Below, one piece after another: positions 37,176 through 45,765 of a DNA stretch of 64,000 nucleotides. The stretch is from Candidatus Kuenenia stuttgartensis. GTDB taxonomy: Bacteria > Gemmatimonadota > Gemmatimonadetes > Gemmatimonadales > Gemmatimonadaceae. The position numbers and the translations under genes are program-made. Location of the stretch: positions 1 to 64,000 of the forward strand of contig CALQGY020000007.1 of NCBI GenBank assembly GCA_943330235.2, in the 5' to 3' direction. A model generated the notes under the pieces. The model did not search any database. It saw nothing but the letters and a program-made list of their open reading frames with translations, and was not told the DNA's origin. The stretch's first letter is position 1. Each line of letters begins with the position of its first letter.

Positions 37176-37513
37176 GCGGCCCCCTCAACCATCGGCACCG
37201 CGGCGTCGTCCAGCGCCGGCGTCTCCACCACGGGCGCGGCGCCCGGCAGGCTGCTCAGGAAGCGCGCGATCTGTTGATCGAACAAATAGCTCGAACCGGA
37301 CACCGACGACCCGCCCGGCACGACGTAGGCACCGATCACGACCTCCTCGCCACCCTGACCGCGCAGCACGACATGCGTCGGGCCCCGCTTCTCAAGGAAG
37401 GCTGAATACACGCCGCCACCACGCGAAAAAAAGTGCGTGGCCGCGTCAAGCACCTCGGCGATCGACAAGGACGTGATACGCTGCTGAAGCTGACGAGTGG
37501 ATTGCTGATGCAT
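37172..37513 (-). CDS. Small protein heading the MoxR operon, no recognised family
   Basis: 113 residues from the ATG at 37513; an open frame continues upstream to 37591. The amphipathic start RQLQQRITSLSIAEVLDAA is followed by a Gly-containing beta segment (FFSRGGGVYSAFLEKRGPTH, VVIGAYVVPGG) and an acidic, Val/Ala-rich tail. There is no signal peptide or membrane helix. Being first in the coupled set, it is likely a cytoplasmic partner of the ubiquitin-like protein or MoxR; that is a guess from context. Confidence 0.6.
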   Translation of the reverse strand: MHQQSTRQLQQRITSLSIAEVLDAATHFFSRGGGVYSAFLEKRGPTHVVLRGQGGEEVVIGAYVVPGGSSVSGSSYLFDQQIARFLSSLPGAAPVVETPALDDAAVPMVEGAA

Positions 37514-37682
37514 GACCGCTGATGCGAAGGAGTGACACGTCGCGCCACGGACCCGTGACGCCGACGGAAATGTGCCAAAGAATTCGCGCAAAGGGGACTG
37601 CCGGAAGCCATCCCGTCAGTCGGGCGCCTGTAACCATTACGCAAGCGCCGCCCGAAACGCTCACGCCGCGTGAGGCCAACCG

Positions 37683-39020
37683 TCAGGGATCGATGTCATC
37701 CACCCCGAACACCAGCGTGATCCCTTGCAGCGTCACGTCCTCGCGCGGCGCATCACGCTGCACGCTCCCGCCCAATCGCCGGATCATTGCCACCAGCAAC
37801 GCCACGTCCAGCGCGGTTATGCGCGGATGACTGGCCACGGACTCGCCCGACACCGCCCCCCGCGCATCCACCGGCGTATCCACCAGCGCGCTCACGCTCT
37901 GCGACAGATCGGGGAACGACACACCCGACCACTCTAGGCGGTGCGCCACGAAGCCTCGACCCAGCTCCACGTCCACGTGAATGGCATCACGTCCGTCATG
38001 CCGAGCAATCACCTGCCCGATCACCAGCGACAGCAGCCGGACCAGCCACGCACGGTCGCTCCGCATCGTGGGCAGCAAGACGGTCGGCTCACCGTGCGTC
38101 ATACGGAGCGACAACAGATCCGCGCGCCACCCCTGCACCGCCTCCAGCAGCGGCGTGCGCGGATCCACGTCCATCAACGCCGGCACGGACTCGCCGCATT
38201 CAATCGCGGCCAGCTCCTGCGCCGCCAGCGCCGTCGCCCGCGCCGCAGCCAGCATCGTCGGAACATCCGTGACCGACATCAGCGATGGCGTTGCGCGACC
38301 GGACGGGTCGGCGTGCACTTGCGGCACACTCGCATCGCCCGCCGTCAGTGTCTCCGACACGCGACGCGTGACCGCCATCAAAAACTGATCGCGCGCCCGG
38401 CGCGACGCATCCGCCGTGCGCGCTTCGCGCTCCAGCGCCTCGTTGGCCTCGGCCAACGCGCCATTCGCGCGTCGCAGCGCGTCGATCAGCGTCGCCTTGT
38501 CCGCCGTGGCGGCCAATTGCTCCGCGACCAGACGTACCAGCGCGCGCTGCTCATCACTCACGGGCGCCGGATCGGTGAAATAAAAGGCGATCGCCCCAAC
38601 CGGCCCGTTGGCACCGATCAGCGGTGCCGCCACGATCGAGCGAAACCCGAGTTCCTCCGCCACCGCATACCACGACGCCAGCGAGGGATCCGCGAAGAGA
38701 TCCGGCACTTCCACCAACCGACGCTCCGCCAGCGCCACCCCGCTGGGGCCGTCCCCGATCCGCACGCGCAACGCACCAATCCAATTCCGATGCTGCGCCG
38801 GCCATTCGTGCTGTGCCACCGGGCGCAGCAACTCGCCGTCATCACCCACCTGCATGACCAGCGAAAACGCCGCACCAAGAATCGGCGTTACCCGGTCCAA
38901 CGCAAACTGATACACATCCACCGGACGCTCGGCGACCAGAAACGCGTGCGCGATCTCACGCACCGCCCGCAGTTCGCGAACGAGGCGCGCGTCGGCGCCG
39001 TCGCGAACGTCCGGCGTCAT
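37683..39020 (-). CDS. GAF-domain protein with degenerate histidine-kinase core
   Basis: A 445-residue protein. Residues ~20-175 form a GAF domain (GVALAERRLVEVPDLFAD, SIVAAPLIGANGPVGAIAFY). A coiled coil (ALRRANGALAEANEALEREA) leads into RDQFLMAVTRRVSETL, which aligns with the HisKA helix, but the phospho-acceptor His position carries Arg. The C-terminal ~200 residues resemble a HATPase module (RSDRAWLVRLLSLVIGQVIA) without clear N, G1 and G2 boxes. It may be a pseudo-kinase or ligand-sensing scaffold. It lies 4 bp after glyS, a close pairing of unrelated functions. Confidence 0.72.
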   Translation of the reverse strand: MTPDVRDGADARLVRELRAVREIAHAFLVAERPVDVYQFALDRVTPILGAAFSLVMQVGDDGELLRPVAQHEWPAQHRNWIGALRVRIGDGPSGVALAERRLVEVPDLFADPSLASWYAVAEELGFRSIVAAPLIGANGPVGAIAFYFTDPAPVSDEQRALVRLVAEQLAATADKATLIDALRRANGALAEANEALEREARTADASRRARDQFLMAVTRRVSETLTAGDASVPQVHADPSGRATPSLMSVTDVPTMLAAARATALAAQELAAIECGESVPALMDVDPRTPLLEAVQGWRADLLSLRMTHGEPTVLLPTMRSDRAWLVRLLSLVIGQVIARHDGRDAIHVDVELGRGFVAHRLEWSGVSFPDLSQSVSALVDTPVDARGAVSGESVASHPRITALDVALLVAMIRRLGGSVQRDAPREDVTLQGITLVFGVDDIDP

Positions 39021-39024
39021 GCGA

Positions 39025-40371
39025 CTACCCGACCAACTTCGCGGCGAGATACGCCTTCAACTGCCCTGCGCCGATGCGATCCTGTGCCAGCGTGTCGCGA
39101 TCACGCACCGTGACCGTGTCGTCGCCCGTGCTCTGACCGTCCACCGTGATGCAGAACGGCGTGCCCACTTCGTCCTGACGGCGGTAGCGCTTGCCGATGG
39201 AGCCGGACTCGTCGTAGTCCACCGCATACGCGCCGCGCAGATCCTGCACGAGACGATGCGCCATGTCCGGCTGTCCGTCCTTCTTCGTCAGCGGAAAGAC
39301 CGCCGCCTTGATCGGCGCGATGGACGGGTGCAGCCCCAGCACCACACGCCCTTCGTCTTCGCCCGCCACCGCCTCTTCGCGATACGCATTCACCAGCACC
39401 GCCAGCGTCACGCGATCGGCGCCCACGGACGTCTCAATCACGTATGGCACGTAGCGTTTGTTGTTCAGCTGATCGTAGTACTCCAGCTTCTTCGACGAGA
39501 ACTGCTGATGCTGCGACAAATCGAAGTCGCCGCGGTTATGCACGCCCTCAATTTCCTGGAAGCCCAGCGTGCCGCCGAAGTCGAAGTTCACGTCAAACGC
39601 CGCGCGCGCGTAGTGCGCCAGCTCGCCCGCCGAGTGCTGATGGAACTGCAACCGCTCCGGCGACAGGCCGAGCGCCAAGTGCCAGTCCATGCGCGCCTGC
39701 TTCCACTGCTCAAACCACTCCATGTCCGTGCCCGGCTCGACGAAGAACTGCATCTCCATCTGCTCGAATTCACGCGTGCGGAAAATAAAGTTGCCCGGCG
39801 TGATTTCATTGCGGAAAGCCTTGCCGATTTGCGCGATGCCGAACGGCACCTTCTGGCGCATGCTCTGCTGCACGTTCAGGAAGTTCACGAAAATGCCCTG
39901 CGCCGTTTCCGGGCGCAGATACACCACGCTCGCGCTCTCTTCCAGCGCCCCCATGTGTGTCTTGAACATGAGGTTGAAGTTGCGCGCCTCCGTCAGCTGA
40001 CACGCGTCATGCTGCCCCGGCTGCTTGCTGGGCTTCTGCGGGCACCGCGCGTCTTCCAGCTTGTCCGCGCGAAAGCGTCCCTTGCACGTTTTGCAGTCCA
40101 CCAACGGATCAACAAACCCCGCCACATGCCCGCTCGCTTCCCACGTGCGCGGATGCATCAGAATCGCGGCATCAAGCCCCTCGATGTCATCACGCGACCG
40201 CACCATCGAATTCCACCAGCGATCCTTAATACTCTTCTTCAGCTCGACGCCCAGCGGCCCGTAGTCCCACACCGATCCCGTGCCGCCGTAGATCTCGGAG
40301 GACTGGAAGATGAATCCGCGCCGCTTGCAGAGCGACACGAGCTTGTCCATCACATCGGGCTGTACTGACAT
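39025..40371 (-). CDS. glyQS: Glycyl-tRNA synthetase, alpha2 (homodimeric) type
   Basis: A 448-residue protein. The N-terminus [20 protein letters not shown] and catalytic class II motifs ([27 protein letters not shown]-like [10 protein letters not shown]) identify the eukaryote-like single-chain enzyme rather than GlyQ/Gly[10 protein letters not shown]...CPQK segment may bind zinc. It charges tRNA-Gly. It lies 70 bp downstream of ypdA and 4 bp before the GAF protein gene. Confidence 0.97.
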   Translation of the reverse strand: MSVQPDVMDKLVSLCKRRGFIFQSSEIYGGTGSVWDYGPLGVELKKSIKDRWWNSMVRSRDDIEGLDAAILMHPRTWEASGHVAGFVDPLVDCKTCKGRFRADKLEDARCPQKPSKQPGQHDACQLTEARNFNLMFKTHMGALEESASVVYLRPETAQGIFVNFLNVQQSMRQKVPFGIAQIGKAFRNEITPGNFIFRTREFEQMEMQFFVEPGTDMEWFEQWKQARMDWHLALGLSPERLQFHQHSAGELAHYARAAFDVNFDFGGTLGFQEIEGVHNRGDFDLSQHQQFSSKKLEYYDQLNNKRYVPYVIETSVGADRVTLAVLVNAYREEAVAGEDEGRVVLGLHPSIAPIKAAVFPLTKKDGQPDMAHRLVQDLRGAYAVDYDESGSIGKRYRRQDEVGTPFCITVDGQSTGDDTVTVRDRDTLAQDRIGAGQLKAYLAAKLVG

Positions 40372-40441
40372 CGTTAAGACTCGCGAAAGAGCGGAAGAAG
40401 TCGAACCGGAACGGACAGAACGCGCGTCAGCGCGGACGCAC

Positions 40442-41458
40442 TCACTGCTGACGAAGATGGGCCATGATCAGATCGCCATGATCGCGGCCATTCTCGATGA
40501 AAATGCGATTCGCCTGCAACCCCGAGGCAATCACGCCTGCAAGGTAGATCCCCTCCACCGGCGTCGCCATCGTCAGCGGATCGTGCGCAGGAATTCCGGT
40601 GGCTGGATCAATCGGCACGCCCACGTGACCCAAGAGACCGGTCTCCGGGAGGTAGCCGGTCATGGTGTACACCTGCGTCGCAGGGAGACGCTGCTCGCCC
40701 GCGGCCGTGCGCACCACCACGGCCTCGGCCTCGATGGCCACCACGCGCGCACCGAATACCGCGCCGATGCTCCCCTCACGGATCCGCGCCTCGATCTCGG
40801 GCCGCACCCACGGCTTCACGTTGGCGTCCAGCGCCTCGCCGAAGTGCACCATCGTCACGCGACCCCCCGAGCGGTACATGTCGAGCGCCGCATCCACGGC
40901 CGAGTTGGCCCCGCCCACCACCACCACCGACTCGCGCCAGGTCGCGTGCCCGTCCACGTAGCCGTGTTGGACATGCGGCAGCGACTCGCCCGGCACACCC
41001 AAACGGTTAGGGCGACCGAAGTATCCCGTCGCGACCACCACCGCGCGCGACGAGATCGACTGCACCACCCCGCTACGACGACGCGTAGTCACCCGCCAGC
41101 GTGCCCGTGCGGGAGCGTCTTGCTCGGCACCCGCCCCAACCGCGGCGATAGCCTCCACGGTTTCGAACTGTCGCACGTCCAGGTCAAAGTGCGACGCCAC
41201 CGCGCGGTAGTACGCCAGCGCATCTCGACGCGACGGCTTCTCCGCCGCCACGATGAACGGCAGTCCGCCAATCGCAATGCGCTCCGCCGTCGAAAAAAAC
41301 GTCATGAACGTCGGATAACTCGCGATCCCGCTCACGATCGGTCCGCGATCGAAGATCACCGCCGTGAGTCCCGCGCGCTGCGCCGCGATGGCCGCCGCGA
41401 GCCCGCAGGGTCCCGCGCCGACGATCACGACATCAACGAACGGATCACGCGCGGGCAT
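40442..41458 (-). CDS. ypdA: YpdA-family FAD-dependent disulfide reductase (bacillithiol reductase-like)
   Basis: 338 residues from the ATG at 41458, which has GGAG four bases upstream; an upstream in-frame start at 41479 is possible. The FAD site [15 protein letters not shown], the YpdA-specific [16 protein letters not shown] stretch and the NADPH site [15 protein letters not shown] are all present. YpdA reduces bacillithiol disulfide, suggesting a bacillithiol-type thiol system. No bsh genes are in the window. Its start overlaps the purA stop by 14 bases. Confidence 0.9.
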   Translation of the reverse strand: MPARDPFVDVVIVGAGPCGLAAAIAAQRAGLTAVIFDRGPIVSGIASYPTFMTFFSTAERIAIGGLPFIVAAEKPSRRDALAYYRAVASHFDLDVRQFETVEAIAAVGAGAEQDAPARARWRVTTRRRSGVVQSISSRAVVVATGYFGRPNRLGVPGESLPHVQHGYVDGHATWRESVVVVGGANSAVDAALDMYRSGGRVTMVHFGEALDANVKPWVRPEIEARIREGSIGAVFGARVVAIEAEAVVVRTAAGEQRLPATQVYTMTGYLPETGLLGHVGVPIDPATGIPAHDPLTMATPVEGIYLAGVIASGLQANRIFIENGRDHGDLIMAHLRQQ

Positions 41459-42737
41459 CGACTCCGATGATCTGATCACGACGCGTCCCGACGCTCACGT
41501 AGGAGATCGGCGTCTCGCACAGCGCCTCGATGCGGTCGAGATACGCGCGTGCCGCCGACGGCAGATCGGCCAGACGACGCGCATCCTGCGTCGGCTGACG
41601 CCACCCGTCAAACCACTCGTAGACCGGCACCGCCTGCTCCAGCATCTGCAGATCCGCCGGGAACTCGGTGTAGAGCTCGCCGTTCACGCGATAGCCCGTG
41701 CAAATCGCCAACTGCGGCAGCGTATCCAGCACGTCCAACTTCGTCACCGCCAACCCCGTCAGGCCGTTCACACGCGCCGCATACCGCACCACCACGCCGT
41801 CAAACCAGCCGCAGCGGCGCGGACGACCGGTCGTCGCCCCGTACTCGTTGCCCAGCGTGCGCACTTCGGTGTGCAGCGGCTCATCCAGCTCGGTCGGCAG
41901 CGGCCCGTTCCCCACGCGCGTCGTGTACGCCTTCACGACGCCCAGCGCCGACTGAATCGACATGGGCGAAATACCGACGCCCGTCGCGGCCCCGCCCACC
42001 GTCGTGTTGCTCGACGTGACGAACGGGTACGTCCCGTGATCGATGTCCAGCAACGATCCCTGCGCGCCTTCCAACAGCACGGCGGCGCCGCTCTTAATGG
42101 CGCGGTGCACGCACAATCCCACGTCTTCGGCAATCGCCATCAAACGCGGCGTCAGTGCCTCCAGCACCTGCATCGTCGTCTCCACCGACGCACGTTCCGC
42201 GGCACCACCACGCTCGAGCTGCGCGTTCGCGCGCTCCACGCCGGCGGCCACCAGCTCCCGCAGACGCGTCGGATAGCGGAGATCGAGCACCCGCACCCCG
42301 CGCCGCGCCACTTTGTCCTCGTACGCCATGCCAATGCCACGGCCCGTCGTGCCGATGACCTTGCTGGCCGCACTCGCCTTGTCCAGCAGCTTGTGGTACG
42401 GCATCACCAGATGCGCCCGCTCGCTCACGTACAGGCGGCCCTCCACGTCGATGCCGTCGGCCACGAGCTTATCGATCTCGATGAACAGCGTCTCCGGATC
42501 CAGCACCACGCCGTTGCCGATCGCGCAGCGCACGCCGGGGTGCATGATGCCACTCGGCACCTGATGGAGGACAAACGAGCGGTCCCCGATATGCACGGTA
42601 TGGCCGGCGTTCGCGCCGCCCTGATAGCGCACCACCCAGTCGGCCCGCTCGGCCAGCACGTCCACCAGCTTGCCTTTGCCTTCGTCGCCCCACTGCGCGC
42701 CCACCACGACCATCGTGCGTGTCGTCGAATCGAACAT
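41445..42737 (-). CDS. purA: Adenylosuccinate synthetase
   Basis: 430 residues from the ATG at 42737; upstream in-frame sequence to 42773 is not needed. GAQWGDEGKGKLVD is the phosphate-binding loop, followed by GGANAGHT and IGTTGRGIGMAYEDK. It joins IMP and aspartate with GTP in AMP synthesis. Its mRNA probably begins just downstream of the terminator at 42782-42814. Confidence 0.98.
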   Translation of the reverse strand: MFDSTTRTMVVVGAQWGDEGKGKLVDVLAERADWVVRYQGGANAGHTVHIGDRSFVLHQVPSGIMHPGVRCAIGNGVVLDPETLFIEIDKLVADGIDVEGRLYVSERAHLVMPYHKLLDKASAASKVIGTTGRGIGMAYEDKVARRGVRVLDLRYPTRLRELVAAGVERANAQLERGGAAERASVETTMQVLEALTPRLMAIAEDVGLCVHRAIKSGAAVLLEGAQGSLLDIDHGTYPFVTSSNTTVGGAATGVGISPMSIQSALGVVKAYTTRVGNGPLPTELDEPLHTEVRTLGNEYGATTGRPRRCGWFDGVVVRYAARVNGLTGLAVTKLDVLDTLPQLAICTGYRVNGELYTEFPADLQMLEQAVPVYEWFDGWRQPTQDARRLADLPSAARAYLDRIEALCETPISYVSVGTRRDQIIGVDARA

Positions 42738-42781
42738 GCCAAATCCTGAAGTCGGTGCGGCGCGCAGCACCAAGCGCGCAC

Positions 42782-42814
42782 AAAAAACGCCCCGCGGGCG
42801 GTCCGCGGGGCGTT
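42782..42814 (-). terminator. Rho-independent terminator for the trpS-DUF456 transcript
   Basis: A perfect 12-bp GC-rich stem (42786-42797 with 42803-42814), a 5-nt loop, and on the minus strand a run of six Us directly after the stem. It separates DUF456 from purA. Confidence 0.93.
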
Positions 42815-42865
42815 GTGGGAATCTAGCCCTTCACGTGGCTGAGGCAACCGCAACCGCAGCCAATC

Positions 42866-43435
42866 TCAGCGGCGTACGCCGCCCAGCAGCGCCGCCCCAA
42901 ACACAATGACAGCCACCACGAGCCCGAAACCGCTCTTGGTCGCCGCGGCGACCGCGCGCCCCACCACGGCCCCCGTCGCCACGCGCGTCGGGTCGCTGCG
43001 TGTCGACCGGTGCACGGTCAGCTCCCCCACAAACGCCCCCACGAACGCGCCCACAAAAGCGCCGGCCAGCGATCCCACCACCGGAACCGGCACCCCCACC
43101 AGCGCGCCAACCAACCCGCCGACAATCGCCCCCCACGACGCACGCCGCGACCCGCCGTACTGGCGGGTGTAGCGCCCGGCAATCGTGTACTCCAACACCT
43201 CCGCCACGATCACAAGCGCCCCCACTACCAGCAGCGTCACCAGACCAATCCCGCCGGACGGAATCAGCATCCAGTAGACCAGCGCCGCCCCCAGCATGAC
43301 CCAGAGCCCGGGAAGCCCCAGCGGGACCAGAACCAGTCCCCCCAGCAACGCGCCGGACAGCAGGAGGAGCGCCAGCATCGGCGCCACCATGGGCGCCAGC
43401 ATGGGCGCCGCGAGGGGCGTAAGCGGGACAGTCAT
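42866..43435 (-). CDS. DUF456 membrane protein
   Basis: A 189-residue protein from the ATG at 43435. Four to five membrane helices, with GLPGLWVMLGAALVYWML and two Gly-zipper stretches (GAIVGGLVGALVG, GAFVGAFVGAFVG), match DUF456, whose function is unknown. Repeats of 12 bp lengthen the N-terminus (43369-43416, PMLA-like) and the second zipper (43026-43061, AFVG). It is 7 bp after the dapA-like gene. Confidence 0.88.
   Translation of the reverse strand: MTVPLTPLAAPMLAPMVAPMLALLLLSGALLGGLVLVPLGLPGLWVMLGAALVYWMLIPSGGIGLVTLLVVGALVIVAEVLEYTIAGRYTRQYGGSRRASWGAIVGGLVGALVGVPVPVVGSLAGAFVGAFVGAFVGELTVHRSTRSDPTRVATGAVVGRAVAAATKSGFGLVVAVIVFGAALLGGVRR
43026..43061. repeat. 12-bp tandem repeat x3 in the DUF456 gene
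   Basis: Three 12-bp copies with a few changes encode the AFVG zipper of DUF456. Confidence 0.85.
43369..43416. repeat. 12-bp tandem repeat x4 in the DUF456 gene
   Basis: Four 12-bp copies encode a PMLA/PMVA run at the N-terminus of DUF456. Confidence 0.85.
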
Positions 43436-43442
43436 GCCGCCA

Positions 43443-44342
43443 TTACGTGGGAACGACGCCCGCGGCTTCCAGACGCGCCCGCACCGTCGCCAGCTCGTCG
43501 GCCGACAGCGGCAGCAACGGGCTGCGCGGTGCCCCGCCCCGCAGCCCCACCACATCCATCGCCGCCTTGATACCGGCCGGTCCCAACGCACCGCCAATAT
43601 CGGCCGCGATGGGCACCAGACGCACCTGGATCGCCGCCGCGTCGTCCACGCGACCGGCGCGCGCCGCATCGAACAGCAACCGCACGGCCGGACCCGCGTA
43701 GAGCGCGATCGCCAGAATCGCACCGGCTGCACCAGCCGCCAGTGCCGGCGCCACCGTCGCACCGTTTCCGGTGATCACGCGAAACGTCTCGCTCTGGGCT
43801 TCGAGGTACTGCGCCAACATCGGCAGGTTGCCCGCGCTGTCCTTCATGCCAATCACGTTCGGGTGCAGGGCCATCTCATGCACCAACGCGGGCGACAGCA
43901 CCACGTGTGCGTACGCCGGCATGTTGTACAGCATCACCGGCAACGGGCTCGCATCCGCGACCGCGCGAAAGTGCGCGAGCAGCGCCGCTTCCGACATGCG
44001 CTTGAGGAAATAGTGCGGCGAAATCACCAGCGCCGCCGTCGCACCGATCGCCTTCGCATCATGCGCGCGCGCGATCGTCTGCCGAGTGCTCTCCGAGCCG
44101 ACACCGGCCAGCAGCCACTTGTCCGACGGCACGCGCTCGCGCGCCCACGTCAGCAGCGAACGACGGTCCTCGTCGTCCAGCAACGCGGACTCGCCGCTGG
44201 AACCGGCCACGAGCACACCGTCGACGCCGTGCGCCAAATGGATGTCGAGATTGAACTGGAATGCGTCGCGATCAAGGTCGCCGTTCGCATGGAACGTCGA
44301 GACGGCGGGTACCATGAGCCCGCCAAGCGTGAGAGAGGTCAT
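43443..44342 (-). CDS. Dihydrodipicolinate synthase/N-acetylneuraminate lyase-family aldolase
   Basis: 299 residues from the ATG at 44342. A TIM-barrel with Schiff-base Lys in IGMKDSAGN and Tyr in LYNMPAY. The substrate loop reads GSSGES where DapA has GTTGE, so the pyruvate-activating Thr pair is Ser-Ser. It could be 4-hydroxy-tetrahydrodipicolinate synthase, but a sugar-acid or hydroxyproline-related aldolase is as likely. It is 33 bp after pilT and 7 bp before DUF456. Confidence 0.85.
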   Translation of the reverse strand: MTSLTLGGLMVPAVSTFHANGDLDRDAFQFNLDIHLAHGVDGVLVAGSSGESALLDDEDRRSLLTWARERVPSDKWLLAGVGSESTRQTIARAHDAKAIGATAALVISPHYFLKRMSEAALLAHFRAVADASPLPVMLYNMPAYAHVVLSPALVHEMALHPNVIGMKDSAGNLPMLAQYLEAQSETFRVITGNGATVAPALAAGAAGAILAIALYAGPAVRLLFDAARAGRVDDAAAIQVRLVPIAADIGGALGPAGIKAAMDVVGLRGGAPRSPLLPLSADELATVRARLEAAGVVPT

Positions 44343-44375
44343 GCCGGAAATGTAGAACCGACTCACCCCTCTCGC

Positions 44376-45716
44376 CTACCCGCCGAAGAGACTCTCGAAG
44401 CCGGACCCGAACACGGCATCCTTCCCAAGCGGGTTCGGACTCGTGACCGGCGCGTGCGGCGTCGGGCTCGTCGCCATCGGCGGCAGCATCGTCCCCGTCC
44501 CCAAGGGATTCGGGCCCAGCCCGGCCGCTGCGGCATTGCTGACCGGCGGCGCCGGCACCGTCAGGTTGGTCGGCGCCATCACCTTCGCGGCGGCCGCCGC
44601 TTTGGAAGGCCCCCCCGGGTGAATACTGCGGTTGTGCAGCGGCGTCTTCCGCCCTCTCCCCATGCGGAACCCCAACTCAAAGTCCGCCGGTCGCGTCGCG
44701 GCCGCCAAGGCCACCTCATACGCGACTTCGCCACTCGTCACCAGCTCCGTCAGGTGCTGGTCAAACGTCTGCATGCCGTACTGCCCGCCGTCCGCGATGT
44801 AGTCGCGAATCTCGGTCACCCGGTTCTCCGCGATCAGATCACGGATCGTCGGCGTCACCACCATCACCTCGGCCGCCACGGCACGCCCCGCCCCGTCCGC
44901 ACGCGGCATCAGCCGCTGCGACACCACCGCCGCCAACGTCTCCGACAACCGTAAACGCACCACCGCCTGCTCGTCCGGTGGGAACATCGCGACGATGCGC
45001 ATGATCGTGCTCTGAGCATCCGGCGTGTGTAGCGTCGAGATCAGCAAATGCCCGGTCTCGGCCGCCTTCATCGCCGTGTCAATCGTTTCCGTATCGCGCA
45101 TCTCGCCAATCAAGATCACATCAGGATCCTGACGTAGCGCGGCCCGAAGCCCCATCCGGAAACTGTCCGTATCGATACCCACTTCACGCTGCGTCACCGA
45201 ACTCTTGATGTCGCTGTGCATGAACTCAATCGGGTTCTCGAGCGTCAAAATGTGCTTCTCGTACGACGCGTTGATGGCATGCACCAAGGCCGCCATCGTG
45301 CTCGACTTGCCGGAGCCCGTCACACCGGTGACCAACACCATGCCGCGCTCCGTATGCGCCAGCCGGTTCAACACCGCCGGCAGCTTGAGCGACTCAAACG
45401 TCGGCACCGTTTCCGGAATCACGCGCATCACCACCGAGTGCGTCGCCCGCTGCCGCATAATGTTCACGCGGAAGCGACCCACCTCGGGCGCCGCCCAGCT
45501 CGTATCGTGATCGCGCAGCGTGTCGATCGTGGCGCGGTCCGCATCGCTCGTGAGCAAATGCAACGCGATCGCGCGCGTCTGCTCGGCCGTCAGTGCCTGC
45601 TTCGTGAGCGCCACCAGCCGACCATCAATGCGCGCCCGCACCACATCGCCCGCCTTGATGTGCACGTCAGACGCGCCACGGTCGACCGCTGCCTTCAGAA
45701 TCCGCTCAATCGCCAC
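44376..45716 (-). CDS. pilT: PilT-family twitching ATPase with long C-terminal tail
   Basis: 446 residues from the GTG at 45716 (MAIERILKAAVDRGASDVHI matches the normal PilT start). Walker A GVTGSGKSST is at 121-130, Walker B ILIGEMRDTETI, the His box STLHTPDA, and PTIRDLIAENRV near the retraction motif. Beyond ~350 a Pro/Ala tail with repeated NPLG is extra. PilT drives pilus retraction; no other pilus gene is in the window. It is 49 bp after the dehydrogenase gene. Confidence 0.93.
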   Translation of the reverse strand: MAIERILKAAVDRGASDVHIKAGDVVRARIDGRLVALTKQALTAEQTRAIALHLLTSDADRATIDTLRDHDTSWAAPEVGRFRVNIMRQRATHSVVMRVIPETVPTFESLKLPAVLNRLAHTERGMVLVTGVTGSGKSSTMAALVHAINASYEKHILTLENPIEFMHSDIKSSVTQREVGIDTDSFRMGLRAALRQDPDVILIGEMRDTETIDTAMKAAETGHLLISTLHTPDAQSTIMRIVAMFPPDEQAVVRLRLSETLAAVVSQRLMPRADGAGRAVAAEVMVVTPTIRDLIAENRVTEIRDYIADGGQYGMQTFDQHLTELVTSGEVAYEVALAAATRPADFELGFRMGRGRKTPLHNRSIHPGGPSKAAAAAKVMAPTNLTVPAPPVSNAAAAGLGPNPLGTGTMLPPMATSPTPHAPVTSPNPLGKDAVFGSGFESLFGG

Positions 45717-45765
45717 GCCACCGTCCGGTTGATGCTCACAGGGTTTCGCCTGCGACGCCGGACCA

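Noticed and set aside
37660-37674. Hairpin (7-bp arms, 1-nt spacer) after the GAF gene as a terminator
   Set aside because: The loop is too small and no U-run follows; it may be an operator but there is no support.
43296-44954. 552-residue open frame on the plus strand over DUF456, dapA-like and pilT
   Set aside because: It spans three real genes on the other strand and has shadow-like composition.
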